Source: an uncultured Clostridia bacterium (lineage in GTDB: Bacteria > Bacillota > Clostridia > Christensenellales > Borkfalkiaceae). From it: a DNA stretch of 52,585 nt. Where the stretch lies: the NCBI GenBank assembly GCA_947631925.1, contig CANRNE010000015.1:1-52585 (forward strand), in the 5' to 3' direction. Under the pieces are notes generated by a model. It was not told the origin of the DNA. It searched no databases and saw only the letters and a program-made list of their open reading frames with translations. Below are positions 16,735 to 26,253 of this stretch, in pieces. Each line of letters opens with the position of its first letter. Positions within the stretch are counted from its first letter, which is position 1. A program made the position numbers and the translations under genes.

Positions 16735-18194
16735 TGGAATTTGCAAGCCGCAGTGAGGCGCTCGTCTCCCTCGTCAAGTTCGCCCGCCGTCACCTGCTTC
16801 TCGACGAACGGGACGAAGGCTATGCCCTCTCCCGTCTCCTCGCTGCCGTGGGAGGGGGGTTCTCCCCCTGCGAAGGGAAAATATGCGACGACCCGCAGGA
16901 CCTCATAGACGGCATTCTTGCGGGCACGGAGGGGGACCTTACCGTCCTCGGGGAGCGGCTCATGGACGCCGTCATGCTGCGTCCGAGCGAGTTCGAGCGG
17001 ATTTTTTGGGGAAAATACGCCCAAAGTCCCATCGCCGCGACAAATTGGGCGAACGCCTATGCCATTCACAGCAACTACGTCAAGGCGGCGGCAATCGCCA
17101 AGAATCTCCGCTGGCATGCCGACTGCGGGCTGGAGATTACCGTCAACCTCTCCAAGCCCGAAAAGAACAACGCCGACCTCAAAAAACAGCTGGCGGCGCC
17201 CAGTCTCAGCTATCCGAAATGCACCATCTGCCGCGAAAACGAGGGCTTCGAGCGGGCGGGTTTCTCCCGCGCAAACCTCAGAACAATCTCCTTGACGCTT
17301 GCGGGCGAGCCTTGGTTCTGGCAGTATTCGCCCTATGCGTACTTCAACGAGCACGGGATTGCCGTGCGCTGCGAGCACACCCCCATGGTTCTCGACGGGA
17401 GGACGGCGGAGCGGCTCTTCGACTTCGTCGACCTCTTCCCGCACTACTTCATCGGCAACAATGCCCCCCTGCCCCGCGTCGGCGGCTCCATCCTCATGCA
17501 CGACCACTTTCAGGGCGGCGCCGAGACCCTTCCCATGCAGAAGGCGCCCGTCCGCATCCCGCTCCGGAGCGAACGCCATCCCGCCGTCCGCGCGGGGGTT
17601 CTCGACTGGTACGACACCGCCCTGCGCCTCGAGGGGACGAGAGGGGAAGTCTCCGCACTCGCCTATGAGATTGCGACGGCGTGGGAAACCTTCTCCTTCC
17701 CCGCGGCGGAAATTCTCCCCGCAACAGACGAGCAGCACTCGACGGCGAGCTTCATCGCCCGGAAGAGAGGGGAGGGGTACATCCTCGACGTCATCCTCCG
17801 CAACAATCGCTGCAGCAGCGTCCACCCCGACGGCATCTTCCACGCCCACCGCGACAAGCACCACATCAAACGGGAATCCATCGGGCTCATCGAGGCGATG
17901 GGACTGTTCATTCTGCCCGCCCGTCTCAAGCGTCAGCTCGGCTGCGTCTGCGACGTGTTGGAAGGCAAATCGGAGGGTCTTCCCGCGGACATGGGTGCCT
18001 TCGAATCGATGACGGAGCGTCTTCTTGCCGCCCATGGCAGGTGCTCCCCGGAAGAGGCGAGGCTGGCGGTCAAGGCCGACGTCGAAGCAACTTGCAGGGA
18101 AATTCTCGAGGACTGCGCCGTGTTCAAGCGGGACAGCGTGGGCGACGCTGCCCTCGAAGCATTCTTAAACGCATCAAACCTCAAAAAGGAGTAA
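16734..18194 (+). CDS. galT: UDP-glucose--hexose-1-phosphate uridylyltransferase (class II)
   Basis: 486 residues from ATG 16734, overlapping the galK stop; a GTG one codon upstream is an alternative. It belongs to the long class II GalT of Firmicutes rather than the E. coli type. Recognisable blocks are NWANAYAIHSNYVKAAAIAKN, YPKCTICRENEGF (zinc-type Cys pair), ISLTLAGEPWFWQYSPYAYF and the nucleophile region GGSILMHDHFQGG with an H-D-H triad. It swaps UMP between UDP-glucose and galactose-1-phosphate, giving glucose-1-phosphate and UDP-galactose. It is followed 3 bases later by galE, with AAGGAG at its own 3' end serving galE. Confidence 0.93.
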   Translation: MEFASRSEALVSLVKFARRHLLLDERDEGYALSRLLAAVGGGFSPCEGKICDDPQDLIDGILAGTEGDLTVLGERLMDAVMLRPSEFERIFWGKYAQSPIAATNWANAYAIHSNYVKAAAIAKNLRWHADCGLEITVNLSKPEKNNADLKKQLAAPSLSYPKCTICRENEGFERAGFSRANLRTISLTLAGEPWFWQYSPYAYFNEHGIAVRCEHTPMVLDGRTAERLFDFVDLFPHYFIGNNAPLPRVGGSILMHDHFQGGAETLPMQKAPVRIPLRSERHPAVRAGVLDWYDTALRLEGTRGEVSALAYEIATAWETFSFPAAEILPATDEQHSTASFIARKRGEGYILDVILRNNRCSSVHPDGIFHAHRDKHHIKRESIGLIEAMGLFILPARLKRQLGCVCDVLEGKSEGLPADMGAFESMTERLLAAHGRCSPEEARLAVKADVEATCREILEDCAVFKRDSVGDAALEAFLNASNLKKE

Positions 18195-18197
18195 ACT

Positions 18198-19205
18198 ATG
18201 AAAATTCTGGTAACGGGCGGCGCGGGCTACATCGGTTCGCACACGGCGGTGGAACTTCTCCTCCGCGGCTACGACATCGTCGCGCTCGACAACTTCTCCA
18301 ACTCTTCGCGGGAGAGTCTGCGCAGCGTGGAGAAAATCACGGGCAAGAGCATCGTCTTCTATGAGGGGGACGTGCGCGACCGCAACTTGCTCTCTCGCAT
18401 CTTTTCGGAGAACGACATCGACTGGGTCATCCACTTTGCCGGGCTCAAGGCGGTGGGGGAATCCTGCGAAAAGCCCGTTCTGTACTACGACAACAACATC
18501 GGCGGCACGCTCGCCTTGCTCGAGGCGATGAAGGAGGCGGACTGCAAGAAGATTGTCTTCTCCTCGTCGGCGACCGTATACGGCACGCCCGAGCGCCTTC
18601 CCCTCACCGAGGACTGCGCCGTCGGCGGCACCACCAACCCCTACGGCACGTCGAAGTACATGCAGGAGCTCATCTTAAAGGACGTCTATGCGGCGGACCC
18701 CGCGTGGACGGTCGTGCTTCTGCGCTATTTCAACCCCGTCGGCGCGCATGAGAGCGGCCTCATCGGCGAGGACCCCAAGGGCATTCCCAACAACCTCACG
18801 CCGTACATTGCAAAAGTCGCCGTGGGACTGCTCCCCGCCCTCAACGTCTTCGGCAACGACTATCCCACTCCCGACGGAACGGGCGTCAGAGATTACATTC
18901 ACGTTGTCGACCTTGCAAAGGGGCACGTCGCCGCCATCGAACATGTGAAAGAGGCGGGCGTCTATACCTACAACCTCGGCACGGGCACGGGATACAGCGT
19001 GTTCGACGTCGTGCATGCCTTCGAACGCGCCTGCGGGCATGCCATTCCCTATGTCATCAAACCGCGCCGCGCGGGGGACATCGCCGCCTGTTACGCCAAC
19101 TGCGACAAGGCCGCCCGCGAGCTCGGCTGGCGCGCCGAACACAGCCTCGACGACATGTGCGCCTCCCTCTGGAAGTTCGCCACGACGCACGGCTTCGGAA
19201 AATAA
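18198..19205 (+). CDS. galE: UDP-glucose 4-epimerase
   Basis: 335 residues of an extended short-chain dehydrogenase. NAD-binding [10 protein letters not shown] (6-15), catalytic Ser region SSSATVYG (122-129), Y149 and K153 of the YxxxK motif ([11 protein letters not shown]), and the GalE-typical [14 protein letters not shown] and GTGTGYSV. It interconverts UDP-galactose and UDP-glucose, closing the Leloir cycle. It is the last gene of the GH2-galKTE operon and is followed by a strong bidirectional terminator. Confidence 0.95.
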   Translation: MKILVTGGAGYIGSHTAVELLLRGYDIVALDNFSNSSRESLRSVEKITGKSIVFYEGDVRDRNLLSRIFSENDIDWVIHFAGLKAVGESCEKPVLYYDNNIGGTLALLEAMKEADCKKIVFSSSATVYGTPERLPLTEDCAVGGTTNPYGTSKYMQELILKDVYAADPAWTVVLLRYFNPVGAHESGLIGEDPKGIPNNLTPYIAKVAVGLLPALNVFGNDYPTPDGTGVRDYIHVVDLAKGHVAAIEHVKEAGVYTYNLGTGTGYSVFDVVHAFERACGHAIPYVIKPRRAGDIAACYANCDKAARELGWRAEHSLDDMCASLWKFATTHGFGK

Positions 19206-19216
19206 CCGACACGAAA

Positions 19217-19249
19217 AAAACCGTCCCGGGATTGCGGGACGGTTTTTTC
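19217..19249 (+). terminator. Bidirectional terminator between galE and the P-type ATPase gene
   Basis: A 12-bp stem, AAAACCGTCCCG (19217-19228) with CGGGACGGTTTT (19235-19246), has A-run and T-run flanks and can serve both convergent genes. Confidence 0.92.
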
Positions 19250-19263
19250 ATACAATTCTCGTT

Positions 19264-21741
19264 TTATTTGTTTGGCACGGCGAGTTCGCAGAGCTTCTGG
19301 AAGACGGTGGAGACGGGGAATGCCGCGAGCGACACGCAGACGATGTAGAGAACTTGCGGGAAGGTGAGCACGAGGTCCGCCCATGTCGTGACGGCTTCCC
19401 CCTCCCCATAGGAGTAGACGAGGTTGCCGAGCATGGGCACCGAGAGCACGATGATGCAGATTGCCACCGACACACAGTACACCCCGAAGCGGATGACGTT
19501 CATGGGCTGGAGAATGCGGTACAGCGTCACGAGCCCGCCGAAGGTGAGCGCAAGCAGGAAGAGCGCACTGCGCGTCGCGGGGTCGGAGAAGCCGTACGCC
19601 GCGGGCAGATACAGCGAGGCGACATACACCGCCATCACGGACAGAACGAGGGTGAGCGAGTTGGGGAAACTTCGCGACAGGACGTAGGGGATGAACTTCC
19701 CCTTGACCCGTTCGCCGTTGGGTTGGAGGGAGACGACAAAGGAGGGGAGCGCCGCGATGAACATCTCAAAGAGCAACATGTTGTTGGTCTTGAAGAAGTA
19801 GGGCTCGCCGAGCGCGATGCAGATGACGGCGAGCATCGTGATAAACAGCGTCTTGGTGATGTAGAGCGCGGCACACGACTTGATGTTGTTGATGACCCGT
19901 CTGCCCTCATAGACGACGGTGGGAAGGCTCGTGAAGTTGTTGTCCATGAGCACGAGGTGGGAGACGTTGCGCGCCTCCTCCGCACCCGAGGCGACGGAAA
20001 TCGCACAGTCCGCTTCCTTGAGGGCGAGAATGTCGTTGACGCCGTCCCCCGTCATGGCGACGGTGTTGCCGAGCTTTTTGAGGGCATTGACGAGCACCGC
20101 CTTCTGTTCGGGCGTCACCCGTCCGAAGACGGTATACTGCCCCGCGACCGTCTCCACCTCGATGTCGGTGAGCCCGTCGAGGGAGATGTATTTTTCCGCA
20201 TCCTTGACGCCCACCCGTTTGGCGACTTCGGACACCGTGAGGGGATTGTCGCCCGAGATGATGCGAATGTCCACGTCGTTCTTTCGGAACCAGCGGACGG
20301 TTTCGGCGGCGTCGGGACGGATGTTATCCGCGAGCGCGATGAGGGCGGCGGGACGGAGCACTGCGGGCGGCTTGTCCCCCGCGATGGGGTTGGGCGAATA
20401 GGCGACGAGCAGCACGCGCAGCCCCTTCGCCGCATAGCCCCTGATGGCCTTGTCGATTTTGGGCGGCATGGGACGGAGCACGAATTCGGGCGCGCCGAAG
20501 ACGTACGTTCCCACCTCCCCGAAGGTGACCGCCGAAAGCTTTCTCCTCGAAGAGAAGGGAATGACCGCCGTGGCCTTGAGCTCGGCGGAGGCGGGGAAGC
20601 GCTCCTTGAGCGCAATCGAGGTCTGGTTGTTGTCGTCGAGGGCGGCGAGCATGCTCCCCATGATTTCCTCAAAGGGAACCTCGCTGTACTTGTTGAGCAT
20701 GCGCACGTCGCTCACCGTCATGCGCCCGTCCGTGATGGTCCCCGTCTTGTCGAGGCAGAGCACGTTGACGCGGGCGAGCATCTCGAGGGAGTAGAGGTCC
20801 TGCACGAGGGTCTGCTTCTTGGCGAGCCGCCTCTCGCCAATCTCCATCGCAAGGGAGGTGAGGAGCATGAGCCCGGAGGGAATCATGCCGATGACGACGG
20901 CGCCCGTGAGCTGGATGGACTGCGGAATGTTGCCGCCCGTTGCCTCCCAAGTCCGCCAGAACATCAGCGCGGCGATTCCGACAATGAGAATGCCGATGAC
21001 GCGGATGAAGAGCTTGATGGAGGACATAATCTCCGAATGCGGCTTCTTGTACTTCTTCGCCTTGGAGGTGAGCGAGCTCAAATAGGTCGCCCCGCCCACG
21101 CGCTCCACGCGCACGCGGCACTTCCCGCCCGCGATGTACGTCCCCGCATACAGCATGTCGTCGGGACGCTTCTTTACCGGGACGCTCTCCCCCGTGAGAA
21201 GAGACTCGTTGACTTCGGCAATGCCGTCGGCAAGGCGGCAGTCCGCGGGGACCTGGTTGCCCGTCTCGAGGAGGAGCACGTCGTCGAGCACGATGTCCTT
21301 GGTGGGAATCTCGCGCAGGTGCCCGCCCCGCATGACTTTGGAGGTGGGGGTGACGAGCACGGCAAGTTTGTCTATCTGCCGCTTGGCGAGAATCTCCTGC
21401 ACGATGCCGATGAGCAGGTTGACGCCGAAGATGAGCACGAACAGGAACTGCGTCCACGGCGCGCCTGCATAGATGAGCGCGATGGCGACGAGCACGCAGA
21501 GCAGGTTGAAGAAGGTGCAGATGTTGCCGAGGAAGATGCTCGTGTACGACTTGGAGTATTTTTTGTTGACGTCGTTGAAGAGGAACTGCTCGAAGCGTTT
21601 GTCCACCTGCTCCTGCGAAAGACCTTCGCGGAGCGCGGGAGAGAACCGCTCGACCTCGTCGGCGGAGGGAATATTTTTCGCGTGACGGAATTTTTTGCGG
21701 ATTTGTTTGAGTTTGTCCTGCGGGGACCGTTCGTTGTTCAT
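19264..21741 (-). CDS. Cation-transporting P-type ATPase (CtpE/PacL-like)
   Basis: 825 residues. An actuator domain with TGES (183-186), phosphorylation motif DKTGT (D331), nucleotide-binding domain, hinge TGDGVND, and about ten membrane helices. It drives an ion across the membrane with ATP. In Ca2+ pumps the fourth helix carries PEGL, but here 287-291 reads IPSGL, replacing the acidic ion ligand. With no heavy-metal-binding domain or CPC motif it is not a copper/zinc pump. Best guess is a Ca2+- or Mg2+-like substrate, similar to CtpE-type pumps. It has its own promoter (21771-21799) and is convergent with galE. Confidence 0.85.
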   Translation of the reverse strand: MNNERSPQDKLKQIRKKFRHAKNIPSADEVERFSPALREGLSQEQVDKRFEQFLFNDVNKKYSKSYTSIFLGNICTFFNLLCVLVAIALIYAGAPWTQFLFVLIFGVNLLIGIVQEILAKRQIDKLAVLVTPTSKVMRGGHLREIPTKDIVLDDVLLLETGNQVPADCRLADGIAEVNESLLTGESVPVKKRPDDMLYAGTYIAGGKCRVRVERVGGATYLSSLTSKAKKYKKPHSEIMSSIKLFIRVIGILIVGIAALMFWRTWEATGGNIPQSIQLTGAVVIGMIPSGLMLLTSLAMEIGERRLAKKQTLVQDLYSLEMLARVNVLCLDKTGTITDGRMTVSDVRMLNKYSEVPFEEIMGSMLAALDDNNQTSIALKERFPASAELKATAVIPFSSRRKLSAVTFGEVGTYVFGAPEFVLRPMPPKIDKAIRGYAAKGLRVLLVAYSPNPIAGDKPPAVLRPAALIALADNIRPDAAETVRWFRKNDVDIRIISGDNPLTVSEVAKRVGVKDAEKYISLDGLTDIEVETVAGQYTVFGRVTPEQKAVLVNALKKLGNTVAMTGDGVNDILALKEADCAISVASGAEEARNVSHLVLMDNNFTSLPTVVYEGRRVINNIKSCAALYITKTLFITMLAVICIALGEPYFFKTNNMLLFEMFIAALPSFVVSLQPNGERVKGKFIPYVLSRSFPNSLTLVLSVMAVYVASLYLPAAYGFSDPATRSALFLLALTFGGLVTLYRILQPMNVIRFGVYCVSVAICIIVLSVPMLGNLVYSYGEGEAVTTWADLVLTFPQVLYIVCVSLAAFPVSTVFQKLCELAVPNK

Positions 21742-21770
21742 ACAGCCTTCTTTGAGAAGAGGATACTCTT

Positions 21771-21799
21771 ATTATACACCAAATGCGCGGGAAAGTCAA
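21771..21799 (-). promoter_or_regulatory. Promoter of the P-type ATPase gene
   Basis: Minus-strand TTGACT (21799-21794), 17-bp spacer, TATAAT (21776-21771). Confidence 0.75.
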
Positions 21800-21870
21800 A
21801 ACGTTGCGGGCAACAGTTTGCGCTTTGGGGCGGAAATTTGCGAAGCGGGAGATTTGTCCGCCCAAAAGCG

Positions 21871-21899
21871 TTGCCTTTCCGCCCGAAAAGGTGTATAAT
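21871..21899 (+). promoter_or_regulatory. Promoter of serS
   Basis: TTGCCT (21871-21876), 17-bp spacer, TATAAT (21894-21899), 31 bases before the serS start. There is no T-box-like leader, as the 5' UTR is too short. Confidence 0.75.
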
Positions 21900-21929
21900 G
21901 GAGAAAACATTGCAAGAAAGAGGCAGGAA

Positions 21930-23219
21930 ATGATTGATATCGCCCTTTTGCGCGCCGACCCCGACCGCGTGCGCGCCAACCTCGAAAAGAAATTCCAGCA
22001 TCACAAACTTCCCCTCGTGGACGAGGCGCTCGCCCTCGACGAACAGCGCCGCGCCCTGCAGACGGAGGGGGACAACCTCCGCGCGAGCCGCAACGCCCTC
22101 TCCAAGCAGATAGGGCAGCTCATGCGCGAGAGGAAGACGGAGGAGGCTGAGGCCGTCAAGGCGGAAGTTGCAAAGGACGCCGCCCGTCTCGCGGAAATCG
22201 AGAAGGAGACCCCCGAAGTCGAGGAACGGCTGAAGCGCGTGATGATGCGCATTCCCAACTTCATCTCGCCCGAGACGCCCATCGGCAAAGACGACAGCGA
22301 AAACGTCGAGGGGCAGCGCTTTTTGGAGCCCAAGGTCCCCGATTTCGAAGTTCCCTATCATCTCGACATCCTCGAACGGCTTGCAGGCATCGACATCGAC
22401 AGCGCGAGAAGGACGAGCGGGCAGGGATTCTACTACCTCACGGGGGACGTCGCCCGCCTGCACTCCGCCGTGCTCACCTATGCCCGCGACTTCATGATTG
22501 ACAAGGGCTTCACCTACTGCATTCCGCCCTTCATGATTCGCTCGGACGTCGTCTCGGGCGTCATGTCCTTTGAGGAGATGGAGGGGATGATGTACAAGAT
22601 TGAGGGGGAGGACCTCTTCCTCATCGGCACGAGCGAGCACTCGATGATCGGGCGGTTCATGAACACGACCCTTGCCGAGAGCGAACTGCCGCTCACGCTC
22701 ACGAGCTATTCCCCCTGTTTCCGCAAGGAGAAGGGCGCGCACGGCATCGAGGAGCGGGGCATCTACCGCATCCACCAGTTCGAGAAGCAGGAGATGATTG
22801 TCATCTGCAAGCCCGAGGACAGCGCGGTGTGGTACGAGAAGATGTGGAATTACACCGTGGAGCTCTTCGTCTCGATGGGCATTCCCGTCCGCACCCTCGA
22901 ATGCTGCTCGGGGGACCTCGCCGATCTCAAATACCGCAGTGTGGACGTGGAGGCATGGTCGCCCCGCCAGAAGAAGTACTTCGAAGTGGGGTCCTGTTCC
23001 AACCTCACCGACGCACAGGCGAGAAGACTGGGCATCCGCTACAAGGGAGAGGGGGGCACGAAGTTCGCGCATACCCTCAACAACACCGTCGTGGCGCCCC
23101 CGCGCATGCTCATCGCCTTCCTCGAAAATCACCTCCGCGCGGACGGCAGCGTGGAAATCCCCGAAGTTCTCCGCCCCTACATGGGGGGGAAGAGCGAAAT
23201 CTCACCCAAGACCAAGTAA
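21930..23219 (+). CDS. serS: Seryl-tRNA synthetase
   Basis: 429 residues from ATG 21930 (AGGCAGG upstream). The N-terminal helical arm that grips the tRNA-Ser variable arm occupies about 30-105. Class II motifs follow: TSEHSMIGRF, motif 2 FRKEKGAHG...GIYRIHQFEKQE, SCSNLTDAQARR, and motif 3 NNTVVAPPRMLIAFLENH. It charges tRNA-Ser with serine and is essential. It heads a probable transcript with the exonuclease and RsmF-like genes (gaps of 6 and -4 bases). Confidence 0.95.
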   Translation: MIDIALLRADPDRVRANLEKKFQHHKLPLVDEALALDEQRRALQTEGDNLRASRNALSKQIGQLMRERKTEEAEAVKAEVAKDAARLAEIEKETPEVEERLKRVMMRIPNFISPETPIGKDDSENVEGQRFLEPKVPDFEVPYHLDILERLAGIDIDSARRTSGQGFYYLTGDVARLHSAVLTYARDFMIDKGFTYCIPPFMIRSDVVSGVMSFEEMEGMMYKIEGEDLFLIGTSEHSMIGRFMNTTLAESELPLTLTSYSPCFRKEKGAHGIEERGIYRIHQFEKQEMIVICKPEDSAVWYEKMWNYTVELFVSMGIPVRTLECCSGDLADLKYRSVDVEAWSPRQKKYFEVGSCSNLTDAQARRLGIRYKGEGGTKFAHTLNNTVVAPPRMLIAFLENHLRADGSVEIPEVLRPYMGGKSEISPKTK

Positions 23220-23225
23220 AGACGG

Positions 23226-24173
23226 ATGAAATATCTCTTTTTCGACATCGAATGCGCCTGCGTATTCAAAAATGTTGCCAAGATGTGCGCGTTCGGGTAC
23301 GTCCTCACGGACGAAAACTTCAACGTGCTCGCCCGCGAGGATATCCTCATGAATCCCAAAGGGAAATTCCATCTGATGGGCAGGAAGGGCAAGGAGGGAC
23401 TGGTCCTTCCCTACGACGAGGACTTCAAGGAGTTCCCGCCCTTTCCCGCATCCTATAAAAAGCTCAAATCGCTCCTCGAGGACAGGGAGAGCATCGTTTT
23501 GGGACATGCGACGCTCAACGACGTCAACTACCTCAACCTCGAGACCAACCGCTTCAAACTCCCGTCCTTCACCTTCGAATATCACGACACGCAGTTCTTC
23601 TGGATGAACGTGACGGGGGAATTCTCCCATCAGGTGGGGCTGGGGGCGATGGCAGAGGCGCTCGGCGTCGAATTCACCCCCCACCGCGCCGTGGATGACG
23701 CCTATGCCACCATGCGCGTCTGCGAGGCGCTCTGCAAGCGGGAGGGGACGGACGTCGCGGGGCTCATCTCCCGCTACAACATCCGCGGCGGACGGCTGGA
23801 AAATCACCGCATCCGCACCTGCACCTCCCTCGGACAGAAGAAATATTACGCGGAGAAGGCGCGCGAGCGCGAGCAGTACCACCGCGCGCACGAGGAATTT
23901 TACCGCTACGTCAATAAATACATGCACAGGCGGAGAAAGGGCCCCCTCGAGGGCAAGGTGTTCTGCTTCGCCAAGGACGTCGAGGTGGATGTGCCCCGCT
24001 CCGTACAGCTCGTCGCGGACATCTTCGCCGCAGGGGGAAGGTACACCTCCCATCCCGCGGAGTGCAACGTCTACGTCGCAAAGAGCGAGGAGGGGATGCG
24101 CTTTGAGAGCGCCATCAAGGGCGGCGCGCGCTATCTTCCCTACGAAGAGGCGCTCAAAGGAATCGAGGCATGA
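23226..24173 (+). CDS. DnaQ-like 3'-5' exonuclease with C-terminal BRCT-like domain
   Basis: 315 residues. The N-terminal DEDDh exonuclease shows D7 and E9 (FFDIECA), the GHATLNDVNYL block and HRAVDDAY with the catalytic His and Asp. After a basic, charged helical linker (about 195-240, EKAREREQYHRAHEE) the C-terminus (about 240-310) has a BRCT-like pattern (GKVFCFAKDVE, then VQLVADIFAAGGRYTSHPAECNVYVAKSEE). The combination suggests a DNA repair or proofreading nuclease recruited by BRCT contacts. Exonuclease assignment is solid; the BRCT call is moderate. Confidence 0.8.
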   Translation: MKYLFFDIECACVFKNVAKMCAFGYVLTDENFNVLAREDILMNPKGKFHLMGRKGKEGLVLPYDEDFKEFPPFPASYKKLKSLLEDRESIVLGHATLNDVNYLNLETNRFKLPSFTFEYHDTQFFWMNVTGEFSHQVGLGAMAEALGVEFTPHRAVDDAYATMRVCEALCKREGTDVAGLISRYNIRGGRLENHRIRTCTSLGQKKYYAEKAREREQYHRAHEEFYRYVNKYMHRRRKGPLEGKVFCFAKDVEVDVPRSVQLVADIFAAGGRYTSHPAECNVYVAKSEEGMRFESAIKGGARYLPYEEALKGIEA

Positions 24174-25462
24174 AACTTCCCGAAGAATTTTTGAGAATCA
24201 TGCAAAAAAGGCTGGGCGACGCATTCCCCGCCTTTTTGCATTCTTATGAGACGCCCGCCTGCCGCGCCCTCCGCGTCAACACGGGCAAAATTTCCGCCGC
24301 GGAATTTGCCGCCCGCGCGCCCTTCCCCTTGGGGGAGAGGGTGGAGTGGGAGCAAAGCGCCTTCTACGTCGACGGGGAGAAGCTCGGGGCGGACGTCTAC
24401 CACTTCGCGGGGCTGTACTACCTGCAGGAGCCGTCCGCGATGTGCGCCGCGCCCCTTCTCGAGGTGAAAGAGGGGGAGCTCGTGCTCGACCTCTGCGCCG
24501 CGCCGGGGGGGAAAACTACCCAGCTCGCCGCGGACATGGGTGGCTCGGGCGTGCTCATTGCCAATGAAATCGACTTCAAGCGGGCGAAAATTTTGTCGCA
24601 AAATGTCGAACGCATGGGCATTTCCAACTGCGCCGTCACCTGCGCCTCTCCCCGGACGCTTGCCGAACACTTCGGCGCCATCTTCGACAAAGTTCTGGTG
24701 GACGCCCCCTGTTCGGGCGAGGGGATGTTCAAAAAAGAGGAGAGCGCCGTCCTCGAATGGAGCAGGGAGAATGTTCTGGGTTGCGCCGCAAGGCAGAGGG
24801 GCATTCTCGACTGCGCGGCAAATCTTGTCAAAGCCGGCGGGCGGATGGTGTATTCCACCTGCACGTTCTCCGAGGAAGAGGACGAGGGACAGGTGGAGGA
24901 CTTCCTCCGCCGCCACCCCGAATTTGCCCTGCTCTCCATGAAAAAACTCCTCCCGCACGAGGTGAGAGGAGAGGGGCATTTCGCCGCCGTCTTCGAAAAA
25001 CAGGCGGGGGAGACCCGCCGCATAAAACCCTGCAAAATTTCGTCGAATTCCGACGCAAATCGCGCGTTTTCGACATTTTCCGACAAGTTTTTCGGGGAAA
25101 TTCTCCCCACGGACCGCGTGCACTTGGGGCAGGACCGCAAGATGTCCCTCGTCCCCGCGGGCATGCCGCAGCCCTCGGGCATGTTCCTGTTCCGCCTCGG
25201 CGTCGAATTGGGCGAATGGGACGGGAGAGTGTTCAAGCCCGCGCACGCCCTCGCGATGGCGCTTGGAAATAGGGCCGCGCGCAAAGTCGTCCTCTCCCGC
25301 GAGGAGGCGAAGACGTACCTGCGCGGCGAGACGGTGGAAAACAATCTTTCGGACGGCTGGTGCGCCGTCTGCGTGGAGGAGTTCCCGCTCGGCATCGGGA
25401 AATGCGTCTCGGGCACGGTGAAGAACCACCTTCCCAAGGCGCTCCGCCTATACCATGGCTGA
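24170..25462 (+). CDS. RsmF/RsmB-like rRNA (cytosine-5)-methyltransferase
   Basis: 430 residues, starting with a 4-base overlap (ATGA) on the exonuclease gene. SAM-binding motif I is DLCAAPGGKTTQLA. The catalytic cysteines stand in DAPCSGEGMFKK (motif IV) and YSTCTFSEEEDE (motif VI), the two-Cys arrangement of the NOL1/NOP2/Sun family. The C-terminal RsmF-type extension (about 290-430) contains a PUA-like region. It methylates a cytosine in 16S rRNA using S-adenosylmethionine. The precise base cannot be told from sequence. Confidence 0.9.
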   Translation: MKLPEEFLRIMQKRLGDAFPAFLHSYETPACRALRVNTGKISAAEFAARAPFPLGERVEWEQSAFYVDGEKLGADVYHFAGLYYLQEPSAMCAAPLLEVKEGELVLDLCAAPGGKTTQLAADMGGSGVLIANEIDFKRAKILSQNVERMGISNCAVTCASPRTLAEHFGAIFDKVLVDAPCSGEGMFKKEESAVLEWSRENVLGCAARQRGILDCAANLVKAGGRMVYSTCTFSEEEDEGQVEDFLRRHPEFALLSMKKLLPHEVRGEGHFAAVFEKQAGETRRIKPCKISSNSDANRAFSTFSDKFFGEILPTDRVHLGQDRKMSLVPAGMPQPSGMFLFRLGVELGEWDGRVFKPAHALAMALGNRAARKVVLSREEAKTYLRGETVENNLSDGWCAVCVEEFPLGIGKCVSGTVKNHLPKALRLYHG

Positions 25463-25464
25463 AC

Positions 25465-26253
25465 TCAGCGCCGCTTTTCCCGCTTTTTCTTGACGCGGTC
25501 GAGCTCGGGAAGATAGGCGACACTCCAGTCGTAGCTCTTGCAGAATTCCCCGTTATAGTCCCCCTTGCCGCTCCGCAAAAACGTCCAATAGTCGCAGACA
25601 ATCCCCTTTTTGTCGAGGGTAAGTTTTGCGCGCTCGTACCCCACGCAGTGAATGCCGTGCTCGTCGAGCGTCTTGCGGAGGCGGAAGACGGCGTTCCGAT
25701 AGGAAATTTTTGCCTTCTCGACGTCGGAATTCTCCCAGAGGTGGTCGATGGCGTCTGTCATCGTCAGCGTCTTGCCGTTGTAGGCGAGGAGAAGGGCGAA
25801 GAGCTCCTTGGACTTGGCGGAGGGGAAGTCGATGAGCTCCCCGTCCACGAAGCAGTCGAAGACGTCGAACATCTTCACGGTGAGCACGGGCGTGCGCTTT
25901 TGCAGGATGTTGAGAAGCTCCGCCAGCCGCGCGGACTTGAAGGGCTTATACAAAAATCCGACGGTGTGCGAACGCACCCGCTCGCTGAGGTCGTCCTCGG
26001 TGACCGCCATGCCCGTGATGAAGACGAGGGCGACGTCGGGGCAGACGCCGATAATCTTTTCCGCAAGGTCCAGCCCGCTGACCGAGGGCATGCCGATATC
26101 CGTAAACACCGCACCGACGGTGTTTTCTTTTACATAATCGAGGATGGCGGCCTCGTCGTCCTTGAAAAATTTATATTCGACGTCATAGCCGATGCTCTCG
26201 CCGAGAAAGGACTGCAGGGCGTGCATCTCGTCGTCGATGACCACGATTTTCAT
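25465..26253 (-). CDS. Response regulator with SARP/BTAD-like winged helix
   Basis: 262 residues. The receiver domain (about 1-120) has IDDE, phosphoacceptor D52 (FTDIGMPS), the FITGM block and KPFK lysine. The C-terminal half (about 125-240) is a winged helix of the OmpR/SARP type (FDCFVDGELIDFPSAKSKE, then LWENSD...NAVFRLRKTLDEHG, then CDYWTFL). It is not LytTR or AraC, although its kinase is LytS-like. It overlaps the kinase gene in the ATGA manner (26250-26253), with the kinase translated second-last on the transcript. Targets are unknown; the adjacent LRR lipoprotein gene is a candidate. Confidence 0.83.
   Translation of the reverse strand: MKIVVIDDEMHALQSFLGESIGYDVEYKFFKDDEAAILDYVKENTVGAVFTDIGMPSVSGLDLAEKIIGVCPDVALVFITGMAVTEDDLSERVRSHTVGFLYKPFKSARLAELLNILQKRTPVLTVKMFDVFDCFVDGELIDFPSAKSKELFALLLAYNGKTLTMTDAIDHLWENSDVEKAKISYRNAVFRLRKTLDEHGIHCVGYERAKLTLDKKGIVCDYWTFLRSGKGDYNGEFCKSYDWSVAYLPELDRVKKKREKRR

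Noticed and set aside
21841-21929. T-box or other riboswitch before serS
   Set aside because: The promoter lies only 31 bases before the start codon, leaving no room for such a leader.
19015-21933. 972-codon open frame opposite the P-type ATPase gene
   Set aside because: Composition is dominated by Arg, Glu, Gly, Val and His with no domain; the ATPase on the minus strand is unmistakable.
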